DNA from: Aminobacter niigataensis
Lineage (GTDB): Bacteria > Pseudomonadota > Alphaproteobacteria > Rhizobiales > Rhizobiaceae
Direction of reading: 5' to 3'
Assembly (NCBI RefSeq): GCF_014200015.1
Contig: NZ_JACHOT010000003.1
Span: 310,001 to 374,000, forward strand
DNA length: 64,000 nucleotides
Every line of letters begins with the position of its first letter. Within the stretch, counting starts at the first letter, position 1. Positions 27,059-35,769 of this stretch are shown here, piece after piece. The notes beneath the pieces were generated by a model. It had not been told where the DNA came from. It searched no databases and saw only the letters and a list, made by a program, of their open reading frames with translations. The position numbers and the translations under genes were made by a program.

Positions 27059-27415
27059 TCACGCATCCGCAGCCTGGCGCGCCAGTTCGACATACTCCGC
27101 CACATGCCGGTCCTGAATATCCGGAACCGCAAAGAGCTTGATGTGGCGCCGCAGCTTGCCTTGCCCCTGGAGCAGACGGTGCCTATCCGGCAAGGACGCA
27201 CCTGCGCTGAATTCCAGCGTGACGTGACCGGCATATGGGAAGACACCGCAAAACGCCGCCCGCGACGAAAACAGGATGCCGCCGTACTTGATCTCCTCGG
27301 CGATGGACGGAGCGGACTGCCGCACGATCTCGCGCAGCCGCGACACGATCGCGCAGTGGTCTGCGTGACGGTCGCGCAGATCGTCGAGGAACGCCTGGAT
27401 GCGACTACCGTTCAT
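27059..27415 (-). CDS. DUF1801 family protein
   Basis: This 118-residue cytoplasmic protein of the DUF1801 (YdhG-like) family has the conserved APSIAEEIKYGGILFSSRAAFCGVFPYAGHVTLEF core, including a single Cys. The ATG at 27415 lies within the end of the upstream VOC gene (11-base overlap), so the two are probably translated together. A longer in-frame version starting at 27523 would lie inside the VOC gene and is rejected. Function unknown. Confidence 0.82.
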   Translation of the reverse strand: MNGSRIQAFLDDLRDRHADHCAIVSRLREIVRQSAPSIAEEIKYGGILFSSRAAFCGVFPYAGHVTLEFSAGASLPDRHRLLQGQGKLRRHIKLFAVPDIQDRHVAEYVELARQAADA

Positions 27416-27815
27416 GGGCAACTCGTGGCGCGTAAAATTGCCTGAACTCGGCAGATGGCTCCCGATTGGAGTAGATGTAGAGCGCGATGCCATTGGGATC
27501 CTCGATCGCGAAGCCACGATCACCCCAAGAATGGTCCTCGATTGGCATGACAGGCACGAGCCCGGCCTCCGTCATCAGCCGATGCGCGTCATCGACGTCT
27601 TCAACGCAGAAATTGTAGGTCAGCCCCGCCGTATTGCATAAGGGCTGGTCCCCCTGCGGCTCCATGAACTGCAGTGAAAGGCCTTCTCCAAATTCAAGGC
27701 TGACAAACCATCCGCAATCGAAAGCGGGGCGCGCGCCGAAATGCCTGATGTAAAATTCGCGCGTCTCGGCGACGCGTTTCGTCGTGATGCACGGAGATGC
27801 AGTTGTCGGACGCAT
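27405..27815 (-). CDS. VOC family protein (glyoxalase/bleomycin-resistance fold), copy A
   Basis: This 136-residue protein has paired beta-alpha-beta modules: TTKRVAETREFYIRHFGARPAFD then SLEFGEGLSLQFMEP, and LTYNFCVEDVDDAHRLMTEAGL then FAIEDPNGIALYIY. Metal-ligand residues of true glyoxalases are only partly kept. It overlaps the DUF1801 gene and follows a second VOC gene, so the three may form one operon. Substrate unknown. Confidence 0.85.
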   Translation of the reverse strand: MRPTTASPCITTKRVAETREFYIRHFGARPAFDCGWFVSLEFGEGLSLQFMEPQGDQPLCNTAGLTYNFCVEDVDDAHRLMTEAGLVPVMPIEDHSWGDRGFAIEDPNGIALYIYSNREPSAEFRQFYAPRVAHER

Positions 27816-27857
27816 CCGTCGGCCTCTTCTAAGGTGTCGATTGGTTGTGCGGGAGGG

Positions 27858-28253
27858 TCAGTCCGGCATGGCCGAGGCAATCTCGACGAGGCAACCATTG
27901 AGATCGCGGACATAACCAACAATCTGCCCCCACGGCTTGTTTTCCGGTGGCTTGACCGGCGTGGCGCCGGCGGCAACCGCGTTGAGATAGGCTTCCTGGG
28001 GATCGTGAAAGATCAGCGCCAGTTCGAACCCTGCCGCCACGTCGTTCTTGCGGTTGGCGCGAATGGCCAGGCCATTCATCTCCGCCATGGCCTCGCCGGC
28101 GAAGGAGAGGGTTGTCTGGCCCGTGTCCATTTCGGCGTAGAGATTGCTCTCATGGATGAACTTGCGCGGCAGGCCAAAGGCAGCTTCGTAAAACGAGACG
28201 GTCGCCTCGACATCGGCAACGTAAAGGATCGTGTAGCCAAGGCGTGCAGCCAT
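27858..28253 (-). CDS. VOC family protein, copy B
   Basis: This 131-residue VOC protein has the modules LGYTILYVADVEATVSFYEAAFGL, ELALIFHDPQEAYLNAVAAGATPVKPPENKPWGQIVGYVRDLNGCLVEI. GGAG is found ten bases before the ATG at 28253; an upstream in-frame TTG at 28271 is less likely. It is unlike copy A in sequence, so not a recent duplicate. The series AraC, VOC B, VOC A, DUF1801 on one strand suggests a small regulated detoxification set, which is inference. Confidence 0.85.
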   Translation of the reverse strand: MAARLGYTILYVADVEATVSFYEAAFGLPRKFIHESNLYAEMDTGQTTLSFAGEAMAEMNGLAIRANRKNDVAAGFELALIFHDPQEAYLNAVAAGATPVKPPENKPWGQIVGYVRDLNGCLVEIASAMPD

Positions 28254-28368
28254 CGAAACATCTCCGGACAAGGGCCCGTTAACAGGGACCAGGGCACAGG
28301 CTTGGACGAGCCGCGCCTAGTGGCCAATCATACACCGGGCTCCAATGCGATCTTGAACAAATCGGACA

Positions 28369-29148
28369 TCAGTCGCCCAAACTGACGAGGGTGACATCGG
28401 GAAGTCGCGCCGGCGAGAAGCCTCCCATGCGACGGAACACGCGGCTCATATGCGCCTGATCCGAAAAGCCCGCCTCCAGCGCGGCGCTTGCCGGGCTCAG
28501 ACGGTGATCCCGAAGCAGCCGCAAGGCGCGGTGGAACCGCAGGATTGCGGCAAAGGTCTTCGGCGCAAGCCCCGTTGCCTTGAAGACGACGCGCTGCACT
28601 GTCCGTTCCGAGATGGCATGCATATCGGCGACGTCACTTATGCGCAGGCGGCCTCCGGAGGCGTGAATGGCGCTAATCACGCCGCGGCTCAGCGGCGCCG
28701 GCTTCAAGCGACTGTCGGCGGCGCGACGCCGGAGAAAACCTGTGAGGCGCTCAACGAGCTCGTTCTGGTCGCGAGCAGGCAGGCAGAGCGATTTCAGATC
28801 GGGGCATGCCGCAAGTGCGTCGGGGCCAATCAGATTGGCGTTCGTCAGTTCCGCCGGCTCGAAGCCGAGAACGGTCTCGAAACAGCCCGGTCGAAGGCGG
28901 ATGCCGACAAAGCCCATGCCGGGTTCGATCGGCACATCGTAAAAACGCGTTGTCGGACCGGTGACGACTACGGCCATCTCAACGATCGGCCTTTGCTTGG
29001 CATCGAATCTGAGAATGATGTCGCAACGACCATCCGGCAAGACACGGTAGCTTCCGGCGCGATCGCTGACGGAGGTCCACACTGCCTCGACCTCTTCGCC
29101 GAGGTCGGCAAGCCGGCTCAGTTCGGTGTAGCGGGCCGACAGGGTCAT
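28369..29148 (-). CDS. AraC-family transcriptional regulator
   Basis: This 259-residue regulator has a C-terminal AraC DNA-binding domain with two helix-turn-helix units: LRISDVADMHAISERTVQRVVFKATG and LSPASAALEAGFSDQAHMSRVFRRMGGFSPARL. The N-terminal domain (DUF6597-like, VLPDGRCDIILRFD) is probably a ligand sensor. Next to two VOC genes and a DUF1801 gene on the same strand, it may control them; no operator was identified. Confidence 0.87.
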   Translation of the reverse strand: MTLSARYTELSRLADLGEEVEAVWTSVSDRAGSYRVLPDGRCDIILRFDAKQRPIVEMAVVVTGPTTRFYDVPIEPGMGFVGIRLRPGCFETVLGFEPAELTNANLIGPDALAACPDLKSLCLPARDQNELVERLTGFLRRRAADSRLKPAPLSRGVISAIHASGGRLRISDVADMHAISERTVQRVVFKATGLAPKTFAAILRFHRALRLLRDHRLSPASAALEAGFSDQAHMSRVFRRMGGFSPARLPDVTLVSLGD

Positions 29149-29235
29149 TTCTCGGGCCGCTCGATCCAGTTGGTCAAGAACACTTGGGTGATGGCCGCCT
29201 CAGCCGGCCAATGCATCGCTGGCAGCTAGCAGATT

Positions 29236-30030
29236 TCAGCCGGCCATTGCCAGTTGCGCCACTGCCGGTTCGAAGGGGCAGACCGTCATGCCCTGCCGCG
29301 TCATGGTGACGAAGCTCGATGGCGGCACGGCCTGCCAGCTCTCGCCTTCGCGATCGAAGGGCTCCGAGACGATGCAGCGTCCGGTGGCGCCCTCGCGCGT
29401 GTAGAGCGTCGGCGCCTGCGCGTCGGTGGCATAGCGGACGGCAAAAAGGTTCTCGCCGTCGCTGAAGGCCGCCGTCAGCTTGAACGACGCGGCCATGCCC
29501 ACAGCCTCCGATGCCTCGATCACGCGCCGCGCGGCCCGCGCCACCGCAACTTGCGGGTCGGCATCCAGCCCCTCCTCCAGCATCAGCAGGAAGAACAGCT
29601 CGGAATCGGTCGTGCCCTGGCGCTGGTCGTAGAGCGTGTCGCAAACGGCGGCCTCGAGCCGGCGGCGGATGCGCTCGAAGCCCGAGATCTGGCCGTTGTG
29701 CATGAAGCTCCAGCGGCCCGAGACGAAGGGGTGGCAATTGGCCCGGCTGGTGCCGCCGCCTGTCGCTGCGCGCACATGCGCCAGGAACAAACTCGACTTG
29801 ATCTGCCGGCACAGGCTCTTGAGATTGGGGTCCGACCATGCCGGCAGGATGTCGCGGTAAAGTCCGGGTTCGGGCCGGTCGCCATACCAGGCCAGCCCGA
29901 AGCCGTCGCCATTGGTCGCCGACTTCGCTTCCTGGGCGCAATGGCTCTGCGCGATCAGCGAATGGCAGGGCGCGGAAACGATGTCTTCGAGAAAGACCTC
30001 TTCACCGAGATAGGCGGCCCACCGGCACAT
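29236..30030 (-). CDS. Class II glutamine amidotransferase (YafJ/EgtC-like)
   Basis: This is an N-terminal-nucleophile hydrolase of 264 residues. The catalytic cysteine is Cys2, exposed after removal of Met1 ([10 protein letters not shown]). Typical segments follow: [40 protein letters not shown] and [11 protein letters not shown]. The family hydrolyses glutamine-like amides; YafJ has no settled function and EgtC acts in ergothioneine synthesis, but no egt genes are near. It is divergent from dut. Confidence 0.88.
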   Translation of the reverse strand: MCRWAAYLGEEVFLEDIVSAPCHSLIAQSHCAQEAKSATNGDGFGLAWYGDRPEPGLYRDILPAWSDPNLKSLCRQIKSSLFLAHVRAATGGGTSRANCHPFVSGRWSFMHNGQISGFERIRRRLEAAVCDTLYDQRQGTTDSELFFLLMLEEGLDADPQVAVARAARRVIEASEAVGMAASFKLTAAFSDGENLFAVRYATDAQAPTLYTREGATGRCIVSEPFDREGESWQAVPPSSFVTMTRQGMTVCPFEPAVAQLAMAG

Positions 30031-30280
30031 GGCTCTTCGACCTCAAATTCAGCCCGCAATAAGGACGCAGGACCGCGCCCAGACTCGGCCAACATGGATA
30101 ACAAATCGTAAATGCTCGGACGCGCACCCAGCCGAGCTTCGCCATCCGTTTGTGTCGCGGCTATGGCAAAGGGTTCACATCGGACCGTCATGCAAAAACC
30201 ACACAGCCCCGTCGTTGCAAGCAAGCCATGCGGAGATCGGGATTGACGTTCCCCAAGCACCGTCCCATAGGATCGCCGCC

Positions 30281-30760
30281 ATGAAATCCGTCGCCGAAAA
30301 CTCTTCCGCCCCCGTCATCGGGATCGTCCGCTTGCCGCACGCCGGCGACCTGGCCCTGCCGGTCTACGAAACCGACGGTTCCGCCGGCATGGACCTGCGC
30401 GCCGCTGTGCCGGAGGACCGGCCGCTGCTGATCCTGCCGGGCAAGCGCGCGCTGGTGCCGACCGGCCTGATCTTCGAGATCCCCGAAGGCTTCGAAGGCC
30501 AGGTGCGTCCGCGCTCCGGCCTCGCCTTCAAGCACGGCATCACCTGCCTCAACACGCCCGGCACCATCGACAGCGACTATCGCGGCGAGGTCAAGGTGCT
30601 GCTGATCAACCATGGCGACGAGGACTTCTATGTCGAGCGCGGCATGCGCATCGCCCAGATGGTGATCGCTTCGGTAACCCGCGTTGCGATCGAGGAACGC
30701 GACCTCGCCAACGAGACTACGCGCGGCGCCGGTGGCTTCGGCTCGACCGGCACGGCATGA
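30281..30760 (+). CDS. dut: dUTP diphosphatase
   Basis: This trimeric enzyme hydrolyses dUTP to dUMP, keeping uracil out of DNA and feeding thymidylate synthesis. The 159 residues carry all five dUTPase motifs: [46 protein letters not shown] and the C-terminal [10 protein letters not shown]. The ATG at 30281 was chosen; an ORF extended to 30029 has no coding character. It overlaps the HAD gene by four bases. Confidence 0.96.
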   Translation: MKSVAENSSAPVIGIVRLPHAGDLALPVYETDGSAGMDLRAAVPEDRPLLILPGKRALVPTGLIFEIPEGFEGQVRPRSGLAFKHGITCLNTPGTIDSDYRGEVKVLLINHGDEDFYVERGMRIAQMVIASVTRVAIEERDLANETTRGAGGFGSTGTA

Positions 30761-31413
30761 GCAAACCCAAGCTCGTCATCTTCGACTGCGACGGCGTGCT
30801 CGTCGACACCGAGCCGCTGGCCAACCGGCGGCTGTCGTCGTGGCTGACCGAAGCCGGCTATCCCGTGACCTACGAGGACTGCCGCCGCCAGTTCGTCGGC
30901 CGTAGCCTGGTGTCGGTGCAGAAAGAGGTCGAGGCGACCGGCGCCATCCTCGGACCCGATTTCGTCGAGCGCTGGTATCGCGAACTGCCTGAGCTGTTCG
31001 AGACGGGCGTGCAGGCGATCCCGCACATCGAGACCTTCGTCTCCGCCGTCCAGACCGCCGGCATCGCCTATTGCGTGGCGTCTTCGGCGCGTGTCGCCAA
31101 GATGCACATGACGCTCGGCCAGACCGGGCTGCTGCCTTATTTCCGCGACGTGCTGTTCTCGGCCACCATGGTCGAGCGCGGCAAGCCGTTTCCCGACCTC
31201 TTCCTGCACGCCGCCGGCGCGATGGGCTTTCAGCCTTCCGACTGCATCGTCATCGAGGACAGCGTCGCCGGCGCCCAGGCGGGGCGTGCTGCCGGCATGC
31301 GGGTGTTCGCCTACCACGCCGACCCGCACTCGGACCGCGAGGGCCTTGCGGCCACCGGTGCCGTGCTGTTCGACGACATGCGCAAGCTGGCGGGACTGAT
31401 CCCGATCGGCTGA
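30757..31413 (+). CDS. HAD-family hydrolase (phosphatase, subfamily IA)
   Basis: This 218-residue phosphatase has the nucleophile motif [11 protein letters not shown] (Asp9 and Asp11), a cap domain and motif IV in [20 protein letters not shown], with the conserved lysine in [13 protein letters not shown]. It resembles beta-phosphoglucomutase or sugar phosphatases, and the substrate cannot be set. The ATGA overlap with dut suggests a shared message; a nucleotide-phosphate substrate is therefore conceivable but unproven. Confidence 0.87.
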   Translation: MSKPKLVIFDCDGVLVDTEPLANRRLSSWLTEAGYPVTYEDCRRQFVGRSLVSVQKEVEATGAILGPDFVERWYRELPELFETGVQAIPHIETFVSAVQTAGIAYCVASSARVAKMHMTLGQTGLLPYFRDVLFSATMVERGKPFPDLFLHAAGAMGFQPSDCIVIEDSVAGAQAGRAAGMRVFAYHADPHSDREGLAATGAVLFDDMRKLAGLIPIG

Positions 31414-31481
31414 AACAGGATTTGTGAGGCTCCGCGCTCCGGGCTAGTATTGCGCCATTGGTTGAGCTTGAGGGCGAGGCA

Positions 31482-32288
31482 ATGGACAAGGGCGCGGTCT
31501 TCCGGAAATTTCACGAGGCGCCGGGCGCCTTCATCATCCCCAACCCCTGGGATATCGGCACCGCCAAGCTGCTCGCATCCTTCGGCTTCGAGGCGCTGGC
31601 GACGACGAGCGCCGGCTTCGCCTTCTCGCGCGGCCTGCCCGACGGCGGCGTCGGCTTCGAGGCGATGATCCACCACTGCCGCGACATGGCCCACGCCACC
31701 GGCCTGCCGGTGTCGGCTGATCTCGAAAAGGGCAAGGGCGACAGCCCCGAAAGTGCCGGCGAGACGATCTTCGCGGCGGAGGCCGCAGGCCTTGCCGGCT
31801 GTTCGCTCGAGGACCACACCGGCGAGGCCGACAAGCCGATCTACGAGTTCTCGCATGCGGTGGAGCGCGTCACCGCCGCTGCCGAAGCGGCCCGCGCCCT
31901 GAAGCACGACTTCGTGCTGACGGCGCGGTCGGAGAACTTCCTCTGGGATCGGCCCGACCTCGACGACACCATCAAGCGGCTGCAGGCTTTCGAGAAGGCC
32001 GGGGCCGACGTGCTCTATGCGCCTGGCATTACCGACATCGAGATGATCCGGACGCTGTGCAGCGCGGTCACCAAGCCGGTCAACGTGCTGGCCGTGCCGG
32101 GCTTTTCGGTCGCGGTGCTGGCCGAGGCGGGGGCGAAGCGGATCTCGCTCGGCTCCAAGCTCACGAGCTACGCCTTCGGCATGATGGAGCGGGCGTCGCG
32201 CGAGATGCTGGGCCAAGGCACGTTCGAATTCGCCCGCGACGGCATCGCCTACGGCAAGCTGCAGGCGATGTTCGGCCGCGACGGCTGA
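31482..32288 (+). CDS. Isocitrate lyase/PEP mutase family protein
   Basis: This 268-residue TIM-barrel enzyme of the isocitrate lyase/PEP mutase superfamily is close to the group annotated as oxaloacetate decarboxylase or 2-methylisocitrate lyase-like. It begins IPNPWDIGTAKLLASFGFEALATTSAGFA, holds metal-site residues in LPVSADLEKGKGD and LEDHTGE, and lacks the KKCGH motif of isocitrate lyase. The ATG at 31482 was preferred to the TTG at 31458. Substrate unknown. A rhizobial palindrome follows the stop. Confidence 0.85.
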   Translation: MDKGAVFRKFHEAPGAFIIPNPWDIGTAKLLASFGFEALATTSAGFAFSRGLPDGGVGFEAMIHHCRDMAHATGLPVSADLEKGKGDSPESAGETIFAAEAAGLAGCSLEDHTGEADKPIYEFSHAVERVTAAAEAARALKHDFVLTARSENFLWDRPDLDDTIKRLQAFEKAGADVLYAPGITDIEMIRTLCSAVTKPVNVLAVPGFSVAVLAEAGAKRISLGSKLTSYAFGMMERASREMLGQGTFEFARDGIAYGKLQAMFGRDG

Positions 32289-32299
32289 AGATTTGTCTT

Positions 32300-32348
32300 G
32301 AGCATGATCTTGTCCGAAAACCGGTCGCCACTTTTCGGGATCATGCTC
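32300..32348. repeat. Rhizobial intergenic palindrome, about 49 bases
   Basis: GAGCATGATC (32300-32309) and GATCATGCTC (32339-32348) are the ends of an imperfect palindrome with inner pairs TCCGAAAA and TTTTCGGGA. This sequence type is widely scattered between genes of Rhizobiales. It lies between convergent genes and overlaps the stop codon of the EI24 gene, so it may serve as a bidirectional terminator. Confidence 0.75.
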
Positions 32349-33063
32349 TGGCGCCCGCAAACTTGATCTCCGCCGCCGACACGGCCTTGTGCAGGTGCAC
32401 CATCATCGCCGCGGCGAAGAGCGGCGTCAGAAGGTTGAGGATCGGCACGGCGAGGAAGGCGGCGATGACCAGGCCTGCCATGAACACCTTACCGGCGTTG
32501 CGGCGGCGCAGATCCTTGGCCTCCTGCTCCGGGCGGAAGCGCATGGCGGCGAATTCGAAGAACTCGCGGCCGAGCAAATAGCCGTTGACCAGGAAGAAGG
32601 CGCCGATGTTGACGATGGGGATGAACATCAGAAACAGCGCCAGCAGATTGCCCAGGATGACGATGCCGAAAAACTTGATCGCCAGAACCAGCGAGCGCAA
32701 AGCGGGCACGGGCTGTCCGGGGCGGTCACCGGGATAGCTGGTCTTTTCGACCACCTCGGCGACGTCGTCGAGGAACAGGCCGGCGACGATGGCCGTGACC
32801 GGCGCGATCAGCAGCGCCAGCCCGAACGCGAGGCCTATGCCGGCAACGATGGCGGCGATCAGGCCGAGCCAGCCGGTCCAGGCCGGCAGGCCGGGCAGCA
32901 GTGCCTCGATCCAGGGCCAGGCGAGCCAGTCGAAGACCTCGCGGATGCCAAACCAGAGCGCTGCCAGCGCGAGGATCGTCAGCCCCAGCGTCTTGAGGAA
33001 CACCGAGCGGAACTCGGCGGTAAAGAGCTGGCTGGCAGCAGTGCGGGCGGCGTCGAGGATCAT
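32341..33063 (-). CDS. EI24/CysZ-like membrane protein
   Basis: This 240-residue inner-membrane protein of the EI24 (CysZ-like) family has about four hydrophobic helical segments (LKTLGLTILALAALWFGI, WLGLIAAIVAGIGLAFGLAL, FFGIVILGNLLALFLMFIPIV, VFMAGLVIAAFLAVPILNLL) and the conserved NGYLLGREFFEFAAMRF. CysZ admits sulfate, but that role is not proven for this member. The ATG at 33063 is preferred; the upstream in-frame start at 33153 gives a non-conserved extension. Confidence 0.82.
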   Translation of the reverse strand: MILDAARTAASQLFTAEFRSVFLKTLGLTILALAALWFGIREVFDWLAWPWIEALLPGLPAWTGWLGLIAAIVAGIGLAFGLALLIAPVTAIVAGLFLDDVAEVVEKTSYPGDRPGQPVPALRSLVLAIKFFGIVILGNLLALFLMFIPIVNIGAFFLVNGYLLGREFFEFAAMRFRPEQEAKDLRRRNAGKVFMAGLVIAAFLAVPILNLLTPLFAAAMMVHLHKAVSAAEIKFAGARA

Positions 33064-33233
33064 GTCTTTGTGGTCGCTCCCTGTTTCCGGCCTGAGATAA
33101 GGTGCCGCACGGCCGGCCTCAAGCGCAGGCCAGCCAAATTGCCGGGTAGGCAAATGGGCCGCAAGCCGCTAAACGCAATCCGTTTTGCCGACCCGTCGGC
33201 GCGAGCAACGGCGAGAGCGCCGCGGAGACCCTG

Positions 33234-34226
33234 ATGAGCCAATATGACGTGCTGTGCATCGGCAACGCCATCGTCGACATCATCGCGCAATGCGACGAGG
33301 CCTTTCTCACCGACAACGGCATCATCAAGGGCGCGATGAACCTGATCGACGCCGAGCGCGCCGAACTGCTGTATTCGCGCATGGGCCCGGCGATCGAGGC
33401 CTCGGGCGGCTCGGCCGGCAACACGGCTGCCGGCATCGCCAGCTTCGGCGGCCGCTCGGCCTATTTCGGCAAGGTCAGCCGCGACCATCTCGGCGACATC
33501 TTCACCCACGACATCCACGCCCAGGGCGTCGCCTTCGACACAAAACCACTCGACGGCACCCCGCCGACGGCGCGGTCGATGATCTTCGTCACGCCCGACG
33601 GCGAGCGCTCGATGAACACCTATCTCGGCGCCTGCGTCGAGCTCGGGCCCGACGACGTCGAAGCCGACAAGGCGAGCGGGGCCAAGGTCACCTATTTCGA
33701 AGGCTATCTGTGGGACCCGCCGCTGGCCAAGGAAGCGATCCGCATGACCGCGGCGCACGCGCATGCCGCCGGCCGCGAAGTGTCGATGACGCTGTCGGAT
33801 TCGTTCTGCGTCGACCGCTACCGCGCCGAGTTCCTCGAGCTGATGCGCTCGGGCACCGTCGACATCGTCTTTGCCAACAGCCACGAGATCAAGTCGCTGT
33901 ACGAGACCTCGTCCTTCGACGAAGCGCTGGCGCAGATCCGCAAGGACTGCAAGATCGCCGCCGTTACCCGCTCGGAGAAGGGCTCGGTCATCGTGCGCGG
34001 CGACGAGACGGTGGTGATCCAGGCGACCGAAATCCGTGAGCTGGTCGACACCACCGGTGCCGGCGACCTCTATGCCGCCGGTTTCCTGTTCGGCTACACG
34101 CAAGGGCGTTCGCTCAAGGATTGCGGCGACCTCGGCTCGCTGGCCGCCGGCCTGGTGATCCAGCAGATCGGCCCGCGGCCCCGGCAGAATCTGAAGCGCG
34201 AGGCCGAGCAGGCGGGGTTGCTGTAG
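33234..34226 (+). CDS. Adenosine kinase (PfkB family)
   Basis: This kinase phosphorylates adenosine, or a similar nucleoside or sugar, with ATP. The 330 residues have the PfkB motifs SGGSAGNTAAGIASFGGRSAYFGKV and the anion-hole DTTGAGDLYAAGFLFG with the catalytic Asp. The overall form is like the adenosine kinase group common in Rhizobiales. It sits at the left border of the first low-GC island, next to the intergenic repeats. Confidence 0.88.
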   Translation: MSQYDVLCIGNAIVDIIAQCDEAFLTDNGIIKGAMNLIDAERAELLYSRMGPAIEASGGSAGNTAAGIASFGGRSAYFGKVSRDHLGDIFTHDIHAQGVAFDTKPLDGTPPTARSMIFVTPDGERSMNTYLGACVELGPDDVEADKASGAKVTYFEGYLWDPPLAKEAIRMTAAHAHAAGREVSMTLSDSFCVDRYRAEFLELMRSGTVDIVFANSHEIKSLYETSSFDEALAQIRKDCKIAAVTRSEKGSVIVRGDETVVIQATEIRELVDTTGAGDLYAAGFLFGYTQGRSLKDCGDLGSLAAGLVIQQIGPRPRQNLKREAEQAGLL

Positions 34227-34257
34227 GGCTTCCAAACTCGACCCTCCCATTCCTTCC

Positions 34258-34306
34258 CACCCCCCTCTGTCCTGCCGGACATCTCCCCCTCAAGAGGGGA
34301 GATCAG
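34258..34306 (+). repeat. 49-base CT-rich repeat, copy 1 (direct)
   Basis: It starts CACCCCCCTCTGTCCTGCC and ends GGGGAGATCAG. It is about 90% identical to the 49 bases at 37895-37943 (five mismatches) in the same orientation, and it matches the inverted copy at 34388-34432. Copies 1 and 3 bracket the three-gene island. Confidence 0.8.
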
Positions 34307-34387
34307 CCGTCGCCTCGACCTTCGCCAATCATCAACGCTCTTGCTGCCTGCCACCTTTGTAGACCAGCCGCGCCGCCCGCCACTGCC

Positions 34388-34432
34388 GATCTCCCCCCTT
34401 GAGGGGGAGATGTCCGGCAGGACAGAGGGGGG
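34388..34432 (-). repeat. CT-rich repeat, copy 2 (inverted)
   Basis: This is the reverse complement of the repeat at 34258-34306; together they form an inverted pair with an 81-base spacer and could fold into a long stem. It is 548 bases before the first island gene. Confidence 0.8.
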
Positions 34433-34980
34433 CTGGCCCGCACACCTCTCCATCGCCACGCCCCGTTTCCGGTCTGGCCATTGCTGATGAAAAATCCGGG
34501 AAGCGAGGCGCGGGGCCGTGCCTGCCGAATGTAAGTAAGTGGCGCGAACCCGCGCCCCGCCGGCGATTTCTGTCTCCGCCCGTTCCGCTTCTCGAAGCAC
34601 GGGCATTTTCGCCCCTGCCCCACTAGCGCATCGTCCAGCGCACCCGGGCCGTATTACCCGGAGGGGAACCCTTGGACGGAACCTCCCCGGGCAACAGGCT
34701 ACGTCAGCCCAATGCCGGAGGCGCCGGCTCCTCCCCGCATGTCACCGTCGCGACCGGCGTTCCCGCGGGAGGAACTGCGGGGGATTGTACGGGAGGTGGA
34801 GGGGGTGTGGAAAAACAAGGGTGGTTTCTCCACGCGGATTGCTGACAGATGGTGACAGGAGGCTGGCCGCTATCTTGGGTTTCAAAGGCCGCAACATAGA
34901 GCGCTGCCCTTGCAAGCCAAATTATTCCCTGCGAGGAATAGTTGTCCCGTCATCTGATTCTAACAAAGTCGACATAGCGC
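34433..34980. other. 548-base region before the island, no supported gene
   Basis: The left half is GC-rich with several short dyads (around 34640-34760, e.g. GGGAGGAACTGCGGGG); the right half, from about 34870, drops in G+C and leads into the island. There is a G-rich run (34788-34812) on the + strand. I recognise no tRNA or known ncRNA and no integrase. Promoter elements for the island were not identified. Confidence 0.45.
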
Positions 34981-35769
34981 ATGCAACCTGACCGAAAAAT
35001 CGTTGAAGCAGTCCGCATTGGCGATGGAGACGCGGGCCGTGTTGTCGGGCTCTCACTGAAGGCACTAAGGCAGGCTGTGGGGCTGACGCAGCTGCAAATG
35101 GCGGAGCGCCTAAGCGTAGGCCAGGCCGCCATCTCGAAGATCGAACAGCGTGGCGACGTCCAGATTTCTTCGCTACAAAGGTATGTAGAGGCGCTCGGAG
35201 CGCGCCTGAGGATTGATGCGGCCTTTCCTTCGGATATCGGCTTCGCTGCAGAAGCACTCCAGCAGATAACCGGCGCCCGTATCGACAACGACGACCAGTA
35301 CCTTCTGCCAATCTTCGGTGATGACCGCCCTCTCCGCCGAGATGTAATCCTTAGTATTAAACCTGCATACTCAGACAAAATCCTTGAAGGCGTCAAAACC
35401 GTCGAATTGCGAAGGCGGTTTCCATTGTCGGTAGGACAAGGTGCGACCGCGTACATCTATTCGACGTCGCCCGTTCGCGCTTTGGTCGGCGCAGCTGAGA
35501 TTACCGATGTTGAGCGGCTTCCACTTGCTACGCTTTGGCGGCGACATGGCAAGTCGGCATCTATCCGTAAGCTGGACTTTGATGCTTACTTTGGTGGACT
35601 TTCTGAAGGTTACGCATTAAATATTTCCAACGTGCGGCGGTTTTCCCACCCACTTAATCTCATTGAGCTAAAGGAGCGATTTGGGTTTAAGGCTCCACAA
35701 TCCTTTTTATACGCGAAGCCTAACCTTCAAATGGCGCTCCAAAATGAGCACACAAACATATCTAATTGA
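34981..35769 (+). CDS. XRE-type HTH protein fused to an ASCH domain
   Basis: This 262-residue protein has an N-terminal XRE helix-turn-helix (about 29-57, LRQAVGLTQLQMAERLSVGQAAISKIEQ) and a C-terminal ASCH/PUA-like domain (about 115-220) with DVILSIKPAYSDKILEGVKTVELRRRFP, the hallmark start of ASCH proteins. ASCH domains bind RNA or modified nucleotides, and XRE repressors commonly control toxin-antitoxin and phage-defence operons. It is first of three overlapping genes, low in G+C, and overlaps the next gene by 26 bases. No strong ribosome site precedes the ATG, so the start is uncertain. Role inferred: autoregulator or sensor of the operon. Confidence 0.78.
   Translation: MQPDRKIVEAVRIGDGDAGRVVGLSLKALRQAVGLTQLQMAERLSVGQAAISKIEQRGDVQISSLQRYVEALGARLRIDAAFPSDIGFAAEALQQITGARIDNDDQYLLPIFGDDRPLRRDVILSIKPAYSDKILEGVKTVELRRRFPLSVGQGATAYIYSTSPVRALVGAAEITDVERLPLATLWRRHGKSASIRKLDFDAYFGGLSEGYALNISNVRRFSHPLNLIELKERFGFKAPQSFLYAKPNLQMALQNEHTNISN

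Noticed and set aside
34621-34820. Structured GC-rich stretch resembling a small RNA
   Set aside because: Compared mentally with SRP RNA, RNase P RNA, tmRNA, 6S and cobalamin-riboswitch cores; no conserved core sequence was found. A covariance-model search would decide.
34850-34980. Possible tRNA or att site at the island border
   Set aside because: No T-loop (GTTCGA-like) or cloverleaf could be built and no integrase gene is present in the island.
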